Made by a program: the position numbers and the translations under genes
NCBI GenBank assembly: GCA_020634335.1
Contig: JACKBY010000016.1
Coordinates: forward strand, 1-64,000
Direction: 5' to 3'
From: Promineifilum sp.
GTDB lineage: Bacteria > Chloroflexota > Anaerolineae > Promineifilales > Promineifilaceae
DNA: 64,000 bases
The notes under the pieces: generated by a model
Databases searched by the model: none
The model's input: only the letters and a program-made list of their open reading frames with translations
Told to the model about the DNA's origin: nothing
Part shown: positions 51,675 through 60,680 of the stretch, one piece after another
Layout of the letters: each line of letters starts with the position of its first letter
How positions within the stretch are numbered: position 1 is the first letter of the stretch

Positions 51675-51814
51675 ACCCTTCTTTCGCCGTTCCGGCGACC
51701 AAACGTCACCCGCCGATTGTGACGTTTGTTACTATCTAAACCCCCCTCTTCTCAGGTATAATAGGGTCAGTAACCTTTTGACCGGGACGGTTGTCCCTGG
51801 GGAGAAACGAGCAT

Positions 51815-52252
51815 ATGAAGAAAGACTTTGTCCGTGAGTGGATGTCGACTGACGTCATCACTGTCACGCCTGACATGACGCTGCCGGAAGCGCATCAGAT
51901 CATGATCAATGAGGAGATTAGGCGGCTGCCGGTCGTTGACAAAGACGGCCGGCTGGTGGGGATCATCACCATCGGCGATATCCGCAGCGCCCAACCCTCG
52001 CCCGCCACTTCCCTCAGCATCTGGGAATTGAACTATCTTCTCTCGTCTCTCAAGGTCGAGAAGGTCATGACCGGCCACCCCAAGACGATCCACGTCGACG
52101 CCACTATTGGCGAGGCGGCGCGGATGATGCTTGAGCATCGTATCAGCGGCCTGCCTGTGGTCGATAATGAGGGGCACGTGTTGGGCATTATCACGGAGTC
52201 CGACATCTTCAGCATGGTCGTGATGCACGAGTGGGGCATGGAACACGCCTAA
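51815..52252 (+). CDS. Two-CBS-domain protein
   Basis: 145 residues: two CBS motifs in tandem (about 10-60 and 80-135), each with the V-x-x-x-(A/E)xxxM and GIIT(I/E)xDI pattern (LPVVDKDGRLVGIITIGDI; LPVVDNEGHVLGIITESDI). A Bateman module alone binds adenine nucleotides and regulates partners; the partner is not encoded next to it. GGGGAGA (51799-51805) precedes the ATG; TATAAT at 51757-51762 leaves a leader of about 45 nt. Confidence 0.9.
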   Translation: MKKDFVREWMSTDVITVTPDMTLPEAHQIMINEEIRRLPVVDKDGRLVGIITIGDIRSAQPSPATSLSIWELNYLLSSLKVEKVMTGHPKTIHVDATIGEAARMMLEHRISGLPVVDNEGHVLGIITESDIFSMVVMHEWGMEHA

Positions 52253-52260
52253 AGTCCGGC

Positions 52261-52322
52261 CAGCGTGGAATAAGCCTCCGGCTTGTCCTCCCAGCGTGGA
52301 ATAAGCCTCCGGCTTGTCCTCC
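52261..52322. repeat. Two tandem 31-bp repeats, hairpin-forming
   Basis: Two identical copies of a 31-bp unit (52261-52291, 52292-52322), each folding as AAGCC-TCC-GGCTT, between the CBS and rhodanese stops. Probably acts as a transcript end for both convergent genes. Confidence 0.7.
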
Positions 52323-52687
52323 TAGCCCGCTCCAGCCCGGCCGGTTGGCTTTACAAAAGGCAGCCCGGCCTTGCGCCAGGCGTCCGTCCCGCCGCTGACG
52401 TTGGTCACGTCGTAGCCGGCTTTCTTGAGCTGGCGCGCGGCGATAGGGCTGCGGTGGCTGGACCGGCAGATGGTCAGGATCGGCCGGTCGCGCGGCAGTT
52501 CCTCCAGACGACGGCCGAATTCCGTCAGCGGGATGAGCACCGCCCCCGGCACGCTGCCCGAGTCAGTCTCAATAGGCTGCCGGACGTCGACGATGAGCAC
52601 ATCCGAATCGTCCTGCAACCGCCGCCAAGCATCCTCCGGTGTGACATTGGGCACGTTGCGGCTGATTAATCGTTCATACCATCCCAT
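52322..52687 (-). CDS. Rhodanese-domain protein
   Basis: 121 residues, single rhodanese domain. Active-site loop CRSSHRS with Cys74, CH2 motifs VDVRQPIETDSGSVPGAV, and GGTDAWRKAGLP near the end. Sulfur transfer from a persulfide to an acceptor in the cytoplasm. ATG at 52687 (MGWYERL) is 5 nt after AGGAG; the preceding ATG is too close to that site. Confidence 0.9.
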   Translation of the reverse strand: MGWYERLISRNVPNVTPEDAWRRLQDDSDVLIVDVRQPIETDSGSVPGAVLIPLTEFGRRLEELPRDRPILTICRSSHRSPIAARQLKKAGYDVTNVSGGTDAWRKAGLPFVKPTGRAGAG

Positions 52688-52837
52688 CATTGCTCCTTTT
52701 ATGCGTCGTGAATGATAGCGGATCCCACCATACACAATTCGGCCAATCGCGCTACCATTGCAGAGTGAAATGAATTCGCTTTATCCGTCTAACCTGTATT
52801 CTAACCGTAGTGAATGGTTGATCCGTTGGCAGTCAAG

Positions 52838-52960
52838 CAAGGCTTGTCAGTGGTCGAGGGGTAGCACCGGATTCTTAGCCGGCGGCCAAGACCGAGCTGG
52901 GCTGCGGAGCCGGTTAAGAAACCGGCATTACGGAGAGCGATTGATTACTGAATAACCCTG
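52838..52960. mobile_element. MITE-like element, copy f, with perfect 10-bp duplication
   Basis: Terminal repeats CAAGGCTTGTCAGT (52838-52851) and the complement of CAGGGTTATTCAGT (52947-52960); interior hairpin GTAGCACCGGATTCTTAGCC.../...GGTTAAGAAACCGGCATTAC. Immediately flanked by GGCAGTCAAG on both sides (52828-52837 and 52961-52970), with no gap. This is the clearest insertion signature in the window. No gene lies in 52691-52984. Confidence 0.8.
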
Positions 52961-52984
52961 GGCAGTCAAGGAACTGCACGGCAA

Positions 52985-54385
52985 ATGATTATGTCTGAAC
53001 ACCTCTTTCCCACCGGTAGTACCCCTTACGACCTGGTCATCAAAAACGGTACGCTTGTCACGGCCGAGGCTGTCTTTCCCGCCGATGTAGCCGTCAGCGG
53101 CGAAACCATTGCCGCCATGGGTCGCGATCTCCACGGACGACGCGAGATCGACGCCGCCGGCAAATATGTTATCCCCGGCGGCGTTGATGTCCACGTCCAT
53201 TTGCAGATGCCCATCGGCCGCTTCGTCTCCACCGACGACTTCTACCACGGCACGCGCGCCGCGGCCTTCGGCGGTACGACGACCATTATTGACTTTGTGG
53301 AGACCGCGCCGGATCAGTCCATGCTCGACGCCCTGGCCGCCCGCCAGGCTCTGGCTGCCGGCAAAGCTGCAATCGATTACGGCCTGCACATGACCATCGG
53401 CCCCAGCGACATCGCCAAGCTCGACCAGGTGGCCGGTGTACGCGCCGCGGGTTGCGGCAGTTTCAAGCTTTACATGGCCTATGGGTTGCGCCTGACCGAC
53501 GGCGAGCTGCTGCGCGCCCTGGAAGCCATTCGCGATGTGGGGGCGCTGCCTGTCGTCCACGCCGAAAATTGGGACGTTATCACCACGCTCATCGACCGCC
53601 ATCTGGCCGCCGGACGCACCACGCCCCACTGGCACCCGCGCAGCCGCCCCGCCCCGCTGGAGGCCGAGGCCACCGGCCGCGTCATCGACATCGCCGCCTG
53701 GGTGGGAACACCGATCCACATTTTCCACGTCTCCTGTGCCGCCACCGTCGAGCGCATCGCCGCCGCCAAGGCTCAGGGGCTGCCCGTCACCGGCGAGACG
53801 TGCCCGCAGTATCTCTATCTGACCCAGGATGTCTACGACCGGCCCGGCGTCGAGGGTGCGTTGCCGGTGTGTGCACCGCCGTTGCGCCCCGCGGCCGACC
53901 GCGACGCGCTGTGGGGCGCGCTTGCGTCCGGCTCGCTCGACCTTGTCTCCACCGACCACTGCCCCTTTACCCGCGCCGAGAAGGCTACCGGGCTGGACGA
54001 CTTCAGCCAAATCCCCGGTGGGGTGCCCTCCATTGAGAGCCGGCTGGCGCTGGTTTATGATGGGTTGGTGAATCGCGGCGGCGGCAACAGAACGGCCGCC
54101 CTCAGCCGCTGGGTTGACGTCTGCGCCACCACCCCCGCCCAACGGCTGGGCCTTGGCGGCAAGGGACGATTGCTGCCCGGCTACGACGCCGATATCGTTA
54201 TCTTTGATCCTGTTGCTGATTATGTGGTTAGCCCCGAATCACTACACGAAAAGGCTGGCTGGACACCTTACGATGGCATCGAACTGCCGGGGCGGGCGGT
54301 CACTACGATTAGCCGCGGTGAAATCATAGTCGACCAGGAAAAATGGCAAGGCACGCCAGGGCGCGGCCGCTTCGTCATGCGCTAA
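52985..54385 (+). CDS. Dihydropyrimidinase / D-hydantoinase
   Basis: 466 residues, cyclic amidohydrolase TIM barrel. Metal site: VHVHLQMP, the carboxylated Lys in GSFKLYMAYG, VVHAENWD, IFHVSCAATVER, and LVSTDHCPF. Hydrolyses dihydropyrimidines or hydantoins to N-carbamoyl amino acids. Starts at ATG 52985, with another ATG two codons later; no clear ribosome site because the MITE copy f ends 25 bp upstream, so the insertion may have changed its promoter. Confidence 0.93.
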   Translation: MIMSEHLFPTGSTPYDLVIKNGTLVTAEAVFPADVAVSGETIAAMGRDLHGRREIDAAGKYVIPGGVDVHVHLQMPIGRFVSTDDFYHGTRAAAFGGTTTIIDFVETAPDQSMLDALAARQALAAGKAAIDYGLHMTIGPSDIAKLDQVAGVRAAGCGSFKLYMAYGLRLTDGELLRALEAIRDVGALPVVHAENWDVITTLIDRHLAAGRTTPHWHPRSRPAPLEAEATGRVIDIAAWVGTPIHIFHVSCAATVERIAAAKAQGLPVTGETCPQYLYLTQDVYDRPGVEGALPVCAPPLRPAADRDALWGALASGSLDLVSTDHCPFTRAEKATGLDDFSQIPGGVPSIESRLALVYDGLVNRGGGNRTAALSRWVDVCATTPAQRLGLGGKGRLLPGYDADIVIFDPVADYVVSPESLHEKAGWTPYDGIELPGRAVTTISRGEIIVDQEKWQGTPGRGRFVMR

Positions 54386-54820
54386 TACAAATTTGCCCTC
54401 TCCCCAATCGTGCCAACGCCTTAAACAAATTTTAAGGTTTTCTGACTTTGATTTAAAGTCCCTGGCGACAGGCAATGGTAAGATGTGTTTGTCATCAGCG
54501 CCAACGTTATAACGCGACCGCGGGACCAGCAACACGTAAACTTGTTTACCCATCGCAGCCTTCTGCTGTCGCTCATCACGCCAGCGCTGATGACGTTTTC
54601 ATCGCATCATATCCGGTCGCGCCGCCAATCCGGTTTGTAACCTCTGGGGATTTGTCTTTGCGAGCCATCATTGCGGCCGAGTGCTTGATGCCCGGCAAGG
54701 CGCGTCACGTCGTGGAGTCCTTGGGAAGGATGTAATGGAGCCGGATTCCACGGCGTGGCGTGCCTTTTTCCGCGACCCATCCGGTTTCCACCCACGTCAC
54801 ATTACGCTAAAATGATACCT
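54386..54820. other. Intergenic region, 435 bp
   Basis: No supported gene; the short open frames are compositionally unlike the neighbours. AT-richer at 54415-54460. The response-regulator promoter lies at its right end. Confidence 0.5.
54785..54813 (+). promoter_or_regulatory. Promoter of the two-component operon
   Basis: TTTCCA (54785-54790), 17-bp spacer, TAAAAT (54808-54813), then 7 nt to the ATG at 54821. The mRNA would start at the start codon. Confidence 0.5.
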
Positions 54821-55543
54821 ATGGCCCGCCACATCCTGATCGTCGACGACGACGCCCTCATGCGGCGCAGCGTGAGCTTGCATCTGGAGCAGAACGGTTA
54901 CCGGACTACCACGGCCGCCTCGGCCGAAGACGCGCTGGCTCTGGCTCGTCGCGATCGCCCCGATCTGGTGCTTCTCGACATTGGATTGCCGGGCATGGAC
55001 GGCTTGCAGGCCATCCGCCACTTCCAGCGCGACATGGAGGACGTGCCCGTAATCTTCGTGACCGCGCGCCGCCGTGAGCTGGACACCATCGTCGGGCTGG
55101 AGCTGGGCGCCGACGACTACATCACCAAGCCGTTCAATCTCGATATCCTGACCGCCCACGTACGGGCCATCCTGCGCCGGGCTGAGCGGGGGGCGGCCGC
55201 CCTCTCCCCACCCGAGCCGTTGGTTATCGGCGATCTCTTCATCGACCCGGCGGCCCACGTCGTCACGGTCGGCGGCCGTCCGGTCGACCTGACCGGCAAG
55301 GAGTTCGCCGTCCTGCACACCCTGGCCCTGGAGGCGGGCCATGTCGTCGGCACGGAGGACATCCTGAATCGCGTGTGGGGCGCGGAGTTTATGGGCGAGC
55401 CCCAGGTAGTCTATGTTAATATCAGATGGCTACGCGAAAAACTGGAGTCTAACCCCAATAAGCCACGCCGCATCATCAATGTTCGCGGTGTCGGCTACAA
55501 ACTCGTTCCCCTGGCAGCTGATCCACCCGCCGCTCCCGTCTGA
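54821..55543 (+). CDS. OmpR/PhoB-family response regulator
   Basis: 240 residues. Receiver domain (about 1-120) with acidic pocket DDD near residues 9-11, phospho-acceptor Asp53 in LLDIGLPGMDG, Thr/Ala switch FVTARR, and Lys in YITKPFN; then a Trans_reg_C winged helix (LTGKEFAVLHTLALEAG; VNIRWLREKLE; IINVRGVGYKL). Phosphorylated by the kinase that starts 13 bp downstream. Stimulus and regulon unknown. Confidence 0.95.
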   Translation: MARHILIVDDDALMRRSVSLHLEQNGYRTTTAASAEDALALARRDRPDLVLLDIGLPGMDGLQAIRHFQRDMEDVPVIFVTARRRELDTIVGLELGADDYITKPFNLDILTAHVRAILRRAERGAAALSPPEPLVIGDLFIDPAAHVVTVGGRPVDLTGKEFAVLHTLALEAGHVVGTEDILNRVWGAEFMGEPQVVYVNIRWLREKLESNPNKPRRIINVRGVGYKLVPLAADPPAAPV

Positions 55544-55556
55544 CCAAGAACACATT

Positions 55557-56990
55557 ATGCTCAGTTTGCGGAGTCAGTTCATCCTCAGCCACATTTTGCC
55601 CTTCCTGCTCATCCTGCCCCTGGCCGGACTGGTCATTCTCTATCTTGCCGAGACTCAGATCGTCTTGGTCGAGTTGTCTGACACCTTGGAGGAGCAAGCG
55701 GCGCTCATCGCCGCTGCCGTGGCCGAGCAGACGGACGTTATGGCCGACGCCGAAGCCGCGCAGCGCTTTGTCGACGACGTCGGCCGCCTGATCGACGGTG
55801 ACGTCTACCTGTTAGACGCCGGCGGCCGCGTGCTGGCCGTGGAAAACGACCGCGCCGCCACGCCGGAGATGCTCGGCGTCGGAGATATACTGGACGGCGA
55901 CGAGGGCGATCCGGCTGCCACCGTCCGGGTTTCCACAGTCTATGGCCTGCTGGCTCAATCGGGTGAGGCGGTCGCCCCGGTGCTCGACATCGATGAGCAA
56001 CTAATCGGTATCGTCGGAGTGCGCGAGTCGATTACCGGCATCGCTGCGGCGTTTGGCCCGCTGCGGCGGCTGGTGGCCTTCACCGTGTTGGGAGGCGCGT
56101 TGCTGGGCATCCTGCTCGGGTATGGACTGGCCGGGCGGCTGGCCGGGCCAATCGATCGCACCGTGGACGCCGTTGAGCGCATCGGCCGTGGTCAACAGGA
56201 GACAGCGCTGCCGTCCAGCGGCCCAATGGAGATGCGCCGCCTGACCGAGGCCGTCAATACTCTGGCGGCCCGGCTGCACGCGCTGGAAGAGATGCGCCGG
56301 CGTTCTTTTGCCAACATCGTTCACGAATTGGGACGACCGCTGGGGGCTGTGCTGGCCGCTGTCGAGGTTTTGCGCGGGGCCCCCGGCGACGATCCGGCCA
56401 TTCGCGCCGAGTTGCTGTCTGGCGTTCACCAGGAAATTAAGACTCTGGAGCCGCTGCTCGACGACATGGCGCAACTCCACGCCGAGGCTACGGGCAGCAT
56501 CCGTCTGGATCGGCGGCCGGTGGCTTTGTCGCCCTGGCTCAACGAGACTGCCCGGCTGTGGCGCGAGGCTGTTACGGCCAAGGGGCTGGTCTGGGTGATG
56601 GAGATTCCCGACGATCTCCCCGAGGTCACTATCGACCCGCAACGCCTGGCGCAGGTCGTCGGGAATCTGATCAGCAACGCCGTAAAGTACACCGACAGCG
56701 GTGGGGTGGCCGTGTCGGCCACGGCCAACGAGCGCGAGGTTCGCATCGCCATCGCCGACACAGGGCCGGGCATCGCTGCGGACGAGCAAACCCGGGTGTT
56801 CGATCCCTTCTATCGCGGCCGTATCCCGCAACGCACGACTGAGGGGTTGGGCGTGGGGCTGGCTATTGCCCGCAGCCTGACCGAGGCCCACGGTGGCCGT
56901 CTGACTCTCGACAGCGCCCCCGGCCGCGGCAGCGTTTTCACGATTCACCTGAGGCGCGAAGAGGCGCCAACCACGACCGCCGCTGATTAG
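55557..56990 (+). CDS. Sensor histidine kinase
   Basis: 477 residues. TM1 (about 10-32), an extracytoplasmic sensor of about 130 residues, TM2 near 170-192, HAMP (about 192-240), HisKA with His256 in IVHELGRPLGAV, and HATPase_c with N-box NLISNAVKYTDSG, G1 IADTGPGI and G2 TEGLGVGLAIARSL. The H-box reads HELGRPL where HELRTPL is usual. Autophosphorylates and acts on the adjacent response regulator. ATG at 55557 begins the first helix correctly. Confidence 0.92.
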   Translation: MLSLRSQFILSHILPFLLILPLAGLVILYLAETQIVLVELSDTLEEQAALIAAAVAEQTDVMADAEAAQRFVDDVGRLIDGDVYLLDAGGRVLAVENDRAATPEMLGVGDILDGDEGDPAATVRVSTVYGLLAQSGEAVAPVLDIDEQLIGIVGVRESITGIAAAFGPLRRLVAFTVLGGALLGILLGYGLAGRLAGPIDRTVDAVERIGRGQQETALPSSGPMEMRRLTEAVNTLAARLHALEEMRRRSFANIVHELGRPLGAVLAAVEVLRGAPGDDPAIRAELLSGVHQEIKTLEPLLDDMAQLHAEATGSIRLDRRPVALSPWLNETARLWREAVTAKGLVWVMEIPDDLPEVTIDPQRLAQVVGNLISNAVKYTDSGGVAVSATANEREVRIAIADTGPGIAADEQTRVFDPFYRGRIPQRTTEGLGVGLAIARSLTEAHGGRLTLDSAPGRGSVFTIHLRREEAPTTTAAD

Positions 56991-57053
56991 CGTTGGGGGC
57001 ACACGGCTCGGCTCTGCTTATGCACTTCTAAGCACGAAAAATGGCGGCATCCC

Positions 57054-57632
57054 CTAAGCCGGTTGTCGTGCGGCGTGGGCCTGGCGGACGATCTCGGCTA
57101 TTTGCCCCAGATGGTCATCATCGTGGAACAACCCCATGGCGAAGCGGGCGACGGCATTCATCGAACCGCGCAACCAGCGATAATTGATCGTCAGATCGAG
57201 ATCGGGCTCATCCGGCCACACGTCCAGCGTCGCCAGCCGCATGCGGCGGCTCTCCTCCAGCCGAGCGCGCACCTGGGCAATAGTCGTCACCGTTTGCCAG
57301 GGCGTCTCGTAGCGCGAACGTCCTTCGCGGTCGATGCCCCGCGCCTGCTCGGCGGCCAGAAATGCCTTCTCCTCCGAGGAGGCGGTGACGTGGACGATGA
57401 CATGGCCCAGCGTCCAGGCCAGGTTGGCCTCGCTCGCGTCGGCGGCATACTTGTCCTCGGCTGCCGGGTCGTCGGGCACAAAAGTCACGTCGGCATCGGT
57501 GCAATCGGCAATGAGCGCCAGTTGGTGGTCGATCATCTCGTTGGTCAGATCGCGCAGATCATCGACGGTCAGGCCGCTCATCAGGTCATCCAGAGTCGCC
57601 TGGCGATTGCGCAGGCGTGCAAAGTCGAGCAT
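57054..57632 (-). CDS. DinB-fold (DfsB) putative metal-dependent protein
   Basis: 192 residues, four-helix DinB_2 domain. Family-like elements: a helix with [31 protein letters not shown] containing the first His, and [15 protein letters not shown] supplying the others, a likely triad for a metal. Bacillithiol/mycothiol transferases and small hydrolases share this fold; activity unknown. ATG at 57632 lies 7 nt after AAGGAG. Not related to DNA polymerase IV despite the shared name. Confidence 0.85.
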   Translation of the reverse strand: MLDFARLRNRQATLDDLMSGLTVDDLRDLTNEMIDHQLALIADCTDADVTFVPDDPAAEDKYAADASEANLAWTLGHVIVHVTASSEEKAFLAAEQARGIDREGRSRYETPWQTVTTIAQVRARLEESRRMRLATLDVWPDEPDLDLTINYRWLRGSMNAVARFAMGLFHDDDHLGQIAEIVRQAHAARQPA

Positions 57633-57801
57633 CAAAAAACTCCTTGGTCAGAAATGATTGGCCGCCTTCCCGAATTCTCGCGGCCATGTAAATAAGGTTT
57701 TAGCAATACCGGCTGTGAACGCCAAGCCGTTGATGGATCGAACAATTGGCGACTGTGCCGGGCGTATGACAGCAATTAATTCTCTTGATGGATTTAAACC
57801 G

Positions 57802-57857
57802 TGGCGCAAGCTTTCCGCCGGCGGGCGGTGGAACGCCAACCTGAAAAGCTTGCGCCA
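57802..57857. repeat. Large hairpin after the P450 gene
   Basis: Perfect 13-bp arms TGGCGCAAGCTTT (57802-57814) and AAAGCTTGCGCCA (57845-57857), 30-nt GC-rich loop, just beyond the P450 stop. No T-tract. Probably another dispersed repeat or processing element; the remaining gap to 57632 holds no gene. Confidence 0.5.
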
Positions 57858-57863
57858 AGGGCA

Positions 57864-59255
57864 CTAATGCACAGGGCAGCCGGCGGCGGCCGGGGCTGCG
57901 ACCTTCTCTTTCTCCAATTGCGGCTTGCGAAGGTAACGGATGATCGTCGGCGTCGGCCGGTTGGCCCCTGTGCCGCGCGCCACGTCCGGCCGCTGCGTAA
58001 CCAGTTCCAGATCGAACTGCTGCAACAGCAGCGTGGTGATGACCGAAATCTCGTTGTTGGCGAAGTTCATGCCCGTGCACTTGTGCACGCCGCCGCCGAA
58101 ACCGATCAGCGCGAAGCGGTCGGATTTATCCTCCTCGCGGCCGGGGGCGTAGCGCAGGGGATCATAAAAGTCCGGCTCGGCGAACACGTCGGGCAGGCGG
58201 TGCGCCACCTCGCCGGCCACCTGCACCTTCCAGCCGGCGGGGATGTGATAACCGCCGATATCGATGGCTTCGTCCACGTCCCGCAGCAGCATATCGGCCG
58301 ACGGCCGCAAGCGCTCCGTCTCGGTGACGGCATAGCCCAGATGCGTCAGCGCGTGCAACGTCTTGCCCGTCACCGGCTCGCCGTAGGGCGCGAACGCCTC
58401 GATCTCGGCCAGCACCCGCTGGAGATACTCCGGATGTTGCAGCAGCAGGATGACGTTCCAGGCGGCTTGCCCAGCCGTCGTCTCGTGCCCGGCGAACATG
58501 AGGCCCAGCATCAGGTTGAGCAACACATCGTCCTCAATCGATTCCTGCGTATCGGTGTAGCGGGAGTTGACGAAGTCCTGCAGGAAATCGTCGTAGTCAT
58601 CGGGATGCGCGCGGCGCTCGTCGAGAATGGGCTGCAGGATGGCCAGCATCCGGGCGCGCGCCCGGTCGCGCCGCCAGAACTTGGGCAGCGGCAGATTGGG
58701 CGGCAGGATGGGATCGAGGCCCTGGGTCAGGTCCTGATACAGGTCCCAAAACTCGCGCCCGGCCTCTTCCTGGAACCGCTCGCCCATGAGCGCGTGGCCG
58801 GCCACTTCCTGGGCCAGGCGGCTCATGGTCCCGACGATCTCGAATTCACCCGCGTCGCCCAGCGTGTCCAGCCACTTTTGCACTTCCCGGTCCATGACCT
58901 CGATGTAGCGCACCATCTTTTCGCGCCGGAAGGCCTGGGTAACAAACGGCTTTTGGCGCACGTACTCGTCGTGCCCAGCCATGAAGAACACCTCGCCGAA
59001 GGACGCCCGCAGAAACTTGTAGGGCGTGCCGATATTGAGGCTCTTGTCCGTCTCCATAAAAAACGTCCGGTGGTATTCGGGGCCAATGAGGACAGCCACA
59101 TTCTGGGGCCCCAACTTGACGGTGAAGATGCGGCCCTGTTCCTCCAGGCCGCGCAGCAACAGCCCGGCGCGATTGCGGCCGAATTCGATGAGATGACCTA
59201 ATCCCGGTTTGGCGCCGGACAAGACCGGCGGCGTGGGCAGTTCTTGATGCTCCAT
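57864..59255 (-). CDS. Cytochrome P450, CYP51-like
   Basis: 463 residues, no membrane anchor. I-helix oxygen-binding motif AGHETT (about 253), K-helix ExxR in TETERLRPSA, and heme-thiolate FGGGVHKCTG (Cys near 392). The segment LPLPKFWRRDRARARM parallels the LPLPSFRRRDRA region of CYP51 sterol 14-demethylases, and the heme region is also CYP51-like. Needs an electron donor not present nearby. Whether it acts on sterols or another hydrophobic substrate is open. Separated from a TetR regulator by about 150 bp. Confidence 0.9.
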   Translation of the reverse strand: MEHQELPTPPVLSGAKPGLGHLIEFGRNRAGLLLRGLEEQGRIFTVKLGPQNVAVLIGPEYHRTFFMETDKSLNIGTPYKFLRASFGEVFFMAGHDEYVRQKPFVTQAFRREKMVRYIEVMDREVQKWLDTLGDAGEFEIVGTMSRLAQEVAGHALMGERFQEEAGREFWDLYQDLTQGLDPILPPNLPLPKFWRRDRARARMLAILQPILDERRAHPDDYDDFLQDFVNSRYTDTQESIEDDVLLNLMLGLMFAGHETTAGQAAWNVILLLQHPEYLQRVLAEIEAFAPYGEPVTGKTLHALTHLGYAVTETERLRPSADMLLRDVDEAIDIGGYHIPAGWKVQVAGEVAHRLPDVFAEPDFYDPLRYAPGREEDKSDRFALIGFGGGVHKCTGMNFANNEISVITTLLLQQFDLELVTQRPDVARGTGANRPTPTIIRYLRKPQLEKEKVAAPAAAGCPVH

Positions 59256-59409
59256 TGTCTACTCCTCGCGTGCGGAGGCGGGCCGCAGCCAGCCACCCGG
59301 CCGGCGCACGCATGATTACCACATGAATTGTTCAGGATGAGGATGCGATCAGGCAGCTCGCCCCGGCATCCCGCCCCGGCATCCCGGCCACGACACGCCC
59401 CACTCACAC

Positions 59410-60000
59410 TCAAACAGCTTCAGCATCGAGGATGGTCAAAATCATTTCGGCCGTCCCGTTCAATTGCTCTCGATCAGGATAAAATTTAGCCATCAGCGCC
59501 AGCGTATAGACGCCGAACAACAGGTAGCGTGCCAATTCGGCCGGTGTGCGCGCGGTCGTGATGTCGCCGTCGGCCTGCGCCCCGGCCAGCCGTTCGGCCA
59601 GCATGGCGCACACGTCGTCGAAATGCTCTTGCAGCCGGCGGGCGATCGTGGCGTCGCGGCCGCCCATCTCGACGGCCGCGTTGAGCGTGAACGAGCCCAG
59701 GTTGTCGGCGGCCAACAGGCCACCGATCAGCTCGGCGAACATGAAGGCCAGCAACGGCCGGATGGGTTGCTCGACGCTGAGGAAGGCCGCGAACTGCTCG
59801 CGCTCGATGGCGCGATACTGGTCCAGCGCCGCGCCGTACAGCTCATACTTGTCGCCGAAAGTGGCGTAGAGGCTGCTCGTGCTGATGCCGGTGCGGGCGG
59901 TCAGGTCACGGACAGAGGTAGCCTCATAACCGTTTTCCCAGAACAGGGTCATGGCCTTTTCGAGTGTTCTTGCTTCGTTGAATGCCTTAGGGCGTGCCAT
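59410..60000 (-). CDS. TetR-family transcriptional regulator
   Basis: 196 residues. N-terminal HTH (about 25-50): TSVRDLTARTGISTSSLYAT with FGDKYELYGAAL; C-terminal helical ligand/dimer domain. A TetR repressor upstream of a P450 on the same strand suggests control of that gene and of itself. Its own promoter, TTGAAT-N18-TATACT, ends 7 nt before the ATG (leaderless), and a palindrome ATCTGCGCAGAT lies between it and the divergent gene. Confidence 0.92.
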   Translation of the reverse strand: MARPKAFNEARTLEKAMTLFWENGYEATSVRDLTARTGISTSSLYATFGDKYELYGAALDQYRAIEREQFAAFLSVEQPIRPLLAFMFAELIGGLLAADNLGSFTLNAAVEMGGRDATIARRLQEHFDDVCAMLAERLAGAQADGDITTARTPAELARYLLFGVYTLALMAKFYPDREQLNGTAEMILTILDAEAV

Positions 60001-60007
60001 ACAGGAG

Positions 60008-60037
60008 AGTATAACAAAATTGGAACGGTCGATTCAA
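60008..60037 (-). promoter_or_regulatory. Promoter of the TetR gene
   Basis: TTGAAT (complement of 60032-60037), 18-bp spacer, TATACT (complement of 60008-60013), 7 nt from the ATG at 60000. Confidence 0.55.
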
Positions 60038-60043
60038 TACCAA

Positions 60044-60055
60044 ATCTGCGCAGAT
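60044..60055. promoter_or_regulatory. Palindrome between divergent promoters
   Basis: Perfect 12-bp ATCTGCGCAGAT beyond the TetR -35 and near the -35 position of the divergent gene, whose -10 TATAAT is at 60074-60079. Candidate TetR operator; alternatively a remnant of the CGCAGAT repeat family. Confidence 0.4.
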
Positions 60056-60115
60056 ATCAATCGTTAACGTGTGTATAATCTAGACATCCGCATTCCCGGC
60101 AACATGGAGGCTGTC

Positions 60116-60655
60116 GTGATACAAATCAGACGCATGATCGTCATCTTGGCTACCGTCACAGTGGCGCTAACCGGCCTGTGGCAAGTGGGCCGGCTATGGG
60201 ACGCCGGCGTCGCTGCGGCTTCACCTCTGCTGACGCCGACTCTGGAAGCCTCGCCCAGCCCAACGCCGACAGGCACACCCGTCTTCTCGGCCACGTTATC
60301 CATCGTACCCGACAGAACGTCGCTGCGCGTTGGGGAAACCCTGACACTGGTGGCCGATATCGACGTCAGTGAGGGCTGCCAGTACCCTATACTCGAGCTG
60401 TCGCTGTATCAGGCCACGGATGAGCCGCCTATCTTTGCCCACATTGACCCGCCGGCCGATCTGCTTACCGCACCTATCACACTGCCATCGGCCTGGACCT
60501 TCCGGGCCACTCATCCGGGCACGGCCACATTTGACGCCCGGTCATACGGTGAGCGATATTGCAATGACTTCTGGAACTGGCACTATTTGTCCGGCCAGTC
60601 GGAGCCGATCCGCGTTGACCCGGCGGCCGCGTGGTTGCCGCTGGTCAGCCGCTAA
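60116..60655 (+). CDS. Exported Ig-like protein with C-terminal WLPLVSR tag
   Basis: 179 residues. Signal-anchor (MIVILATVTVALTGLWQVG), a Thr/Pro/Ser-rich stalk (LTPTLEASPSPTPTGTP), then a CARDB/Ig-like domain (about 65-165; LRVGETLTLVADIDVSEGC, ATFDARSYGERYC) with two Cys that could form a disulfide. It ends AAAWLPLVSR. GTG at 60116 is 5 nt from GGAGG (60106-60110); ATG at 60104 would overlap the ribosome site. Function unknown; divergent from the TetR gene. Confidence 0.7.
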   Translation: MIQIRRMIVILATVTVALTGLWQVGRLWDAGVAAASPLLTPTLEASPSPTPTGTPVFSATLSIVPDRTSLRVGETLTLVADIDVSEGCQYPILELSLYQATDEPPIFAHIDPPADLLTAPITLPSAWTFRATHPGTATFDARSYGERYCNDFWNWHYLSGQSEPIRVDPAAAWLPLVSR

Positions 60656-60680
60656 TCCAACGACGCACGAGGATTTACCT

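Noticed and set aside
52261..52322. Two 31-bp tandem units as a CRISPR array
   Set aside because: No spacer between the units and no cas genes; it is a tandem hairpin repeat.
54475..54735. 86-codon open frame before the response regulator
   Set aside because: No ribosome site, no similarity to known domains, unusual composition.
60369..60680. N-terminal extension of the GNAT protein
   Set aside because: Overlaps the exported Ig-like gene in another frame; the domain and a ribosome site begin at 60681.
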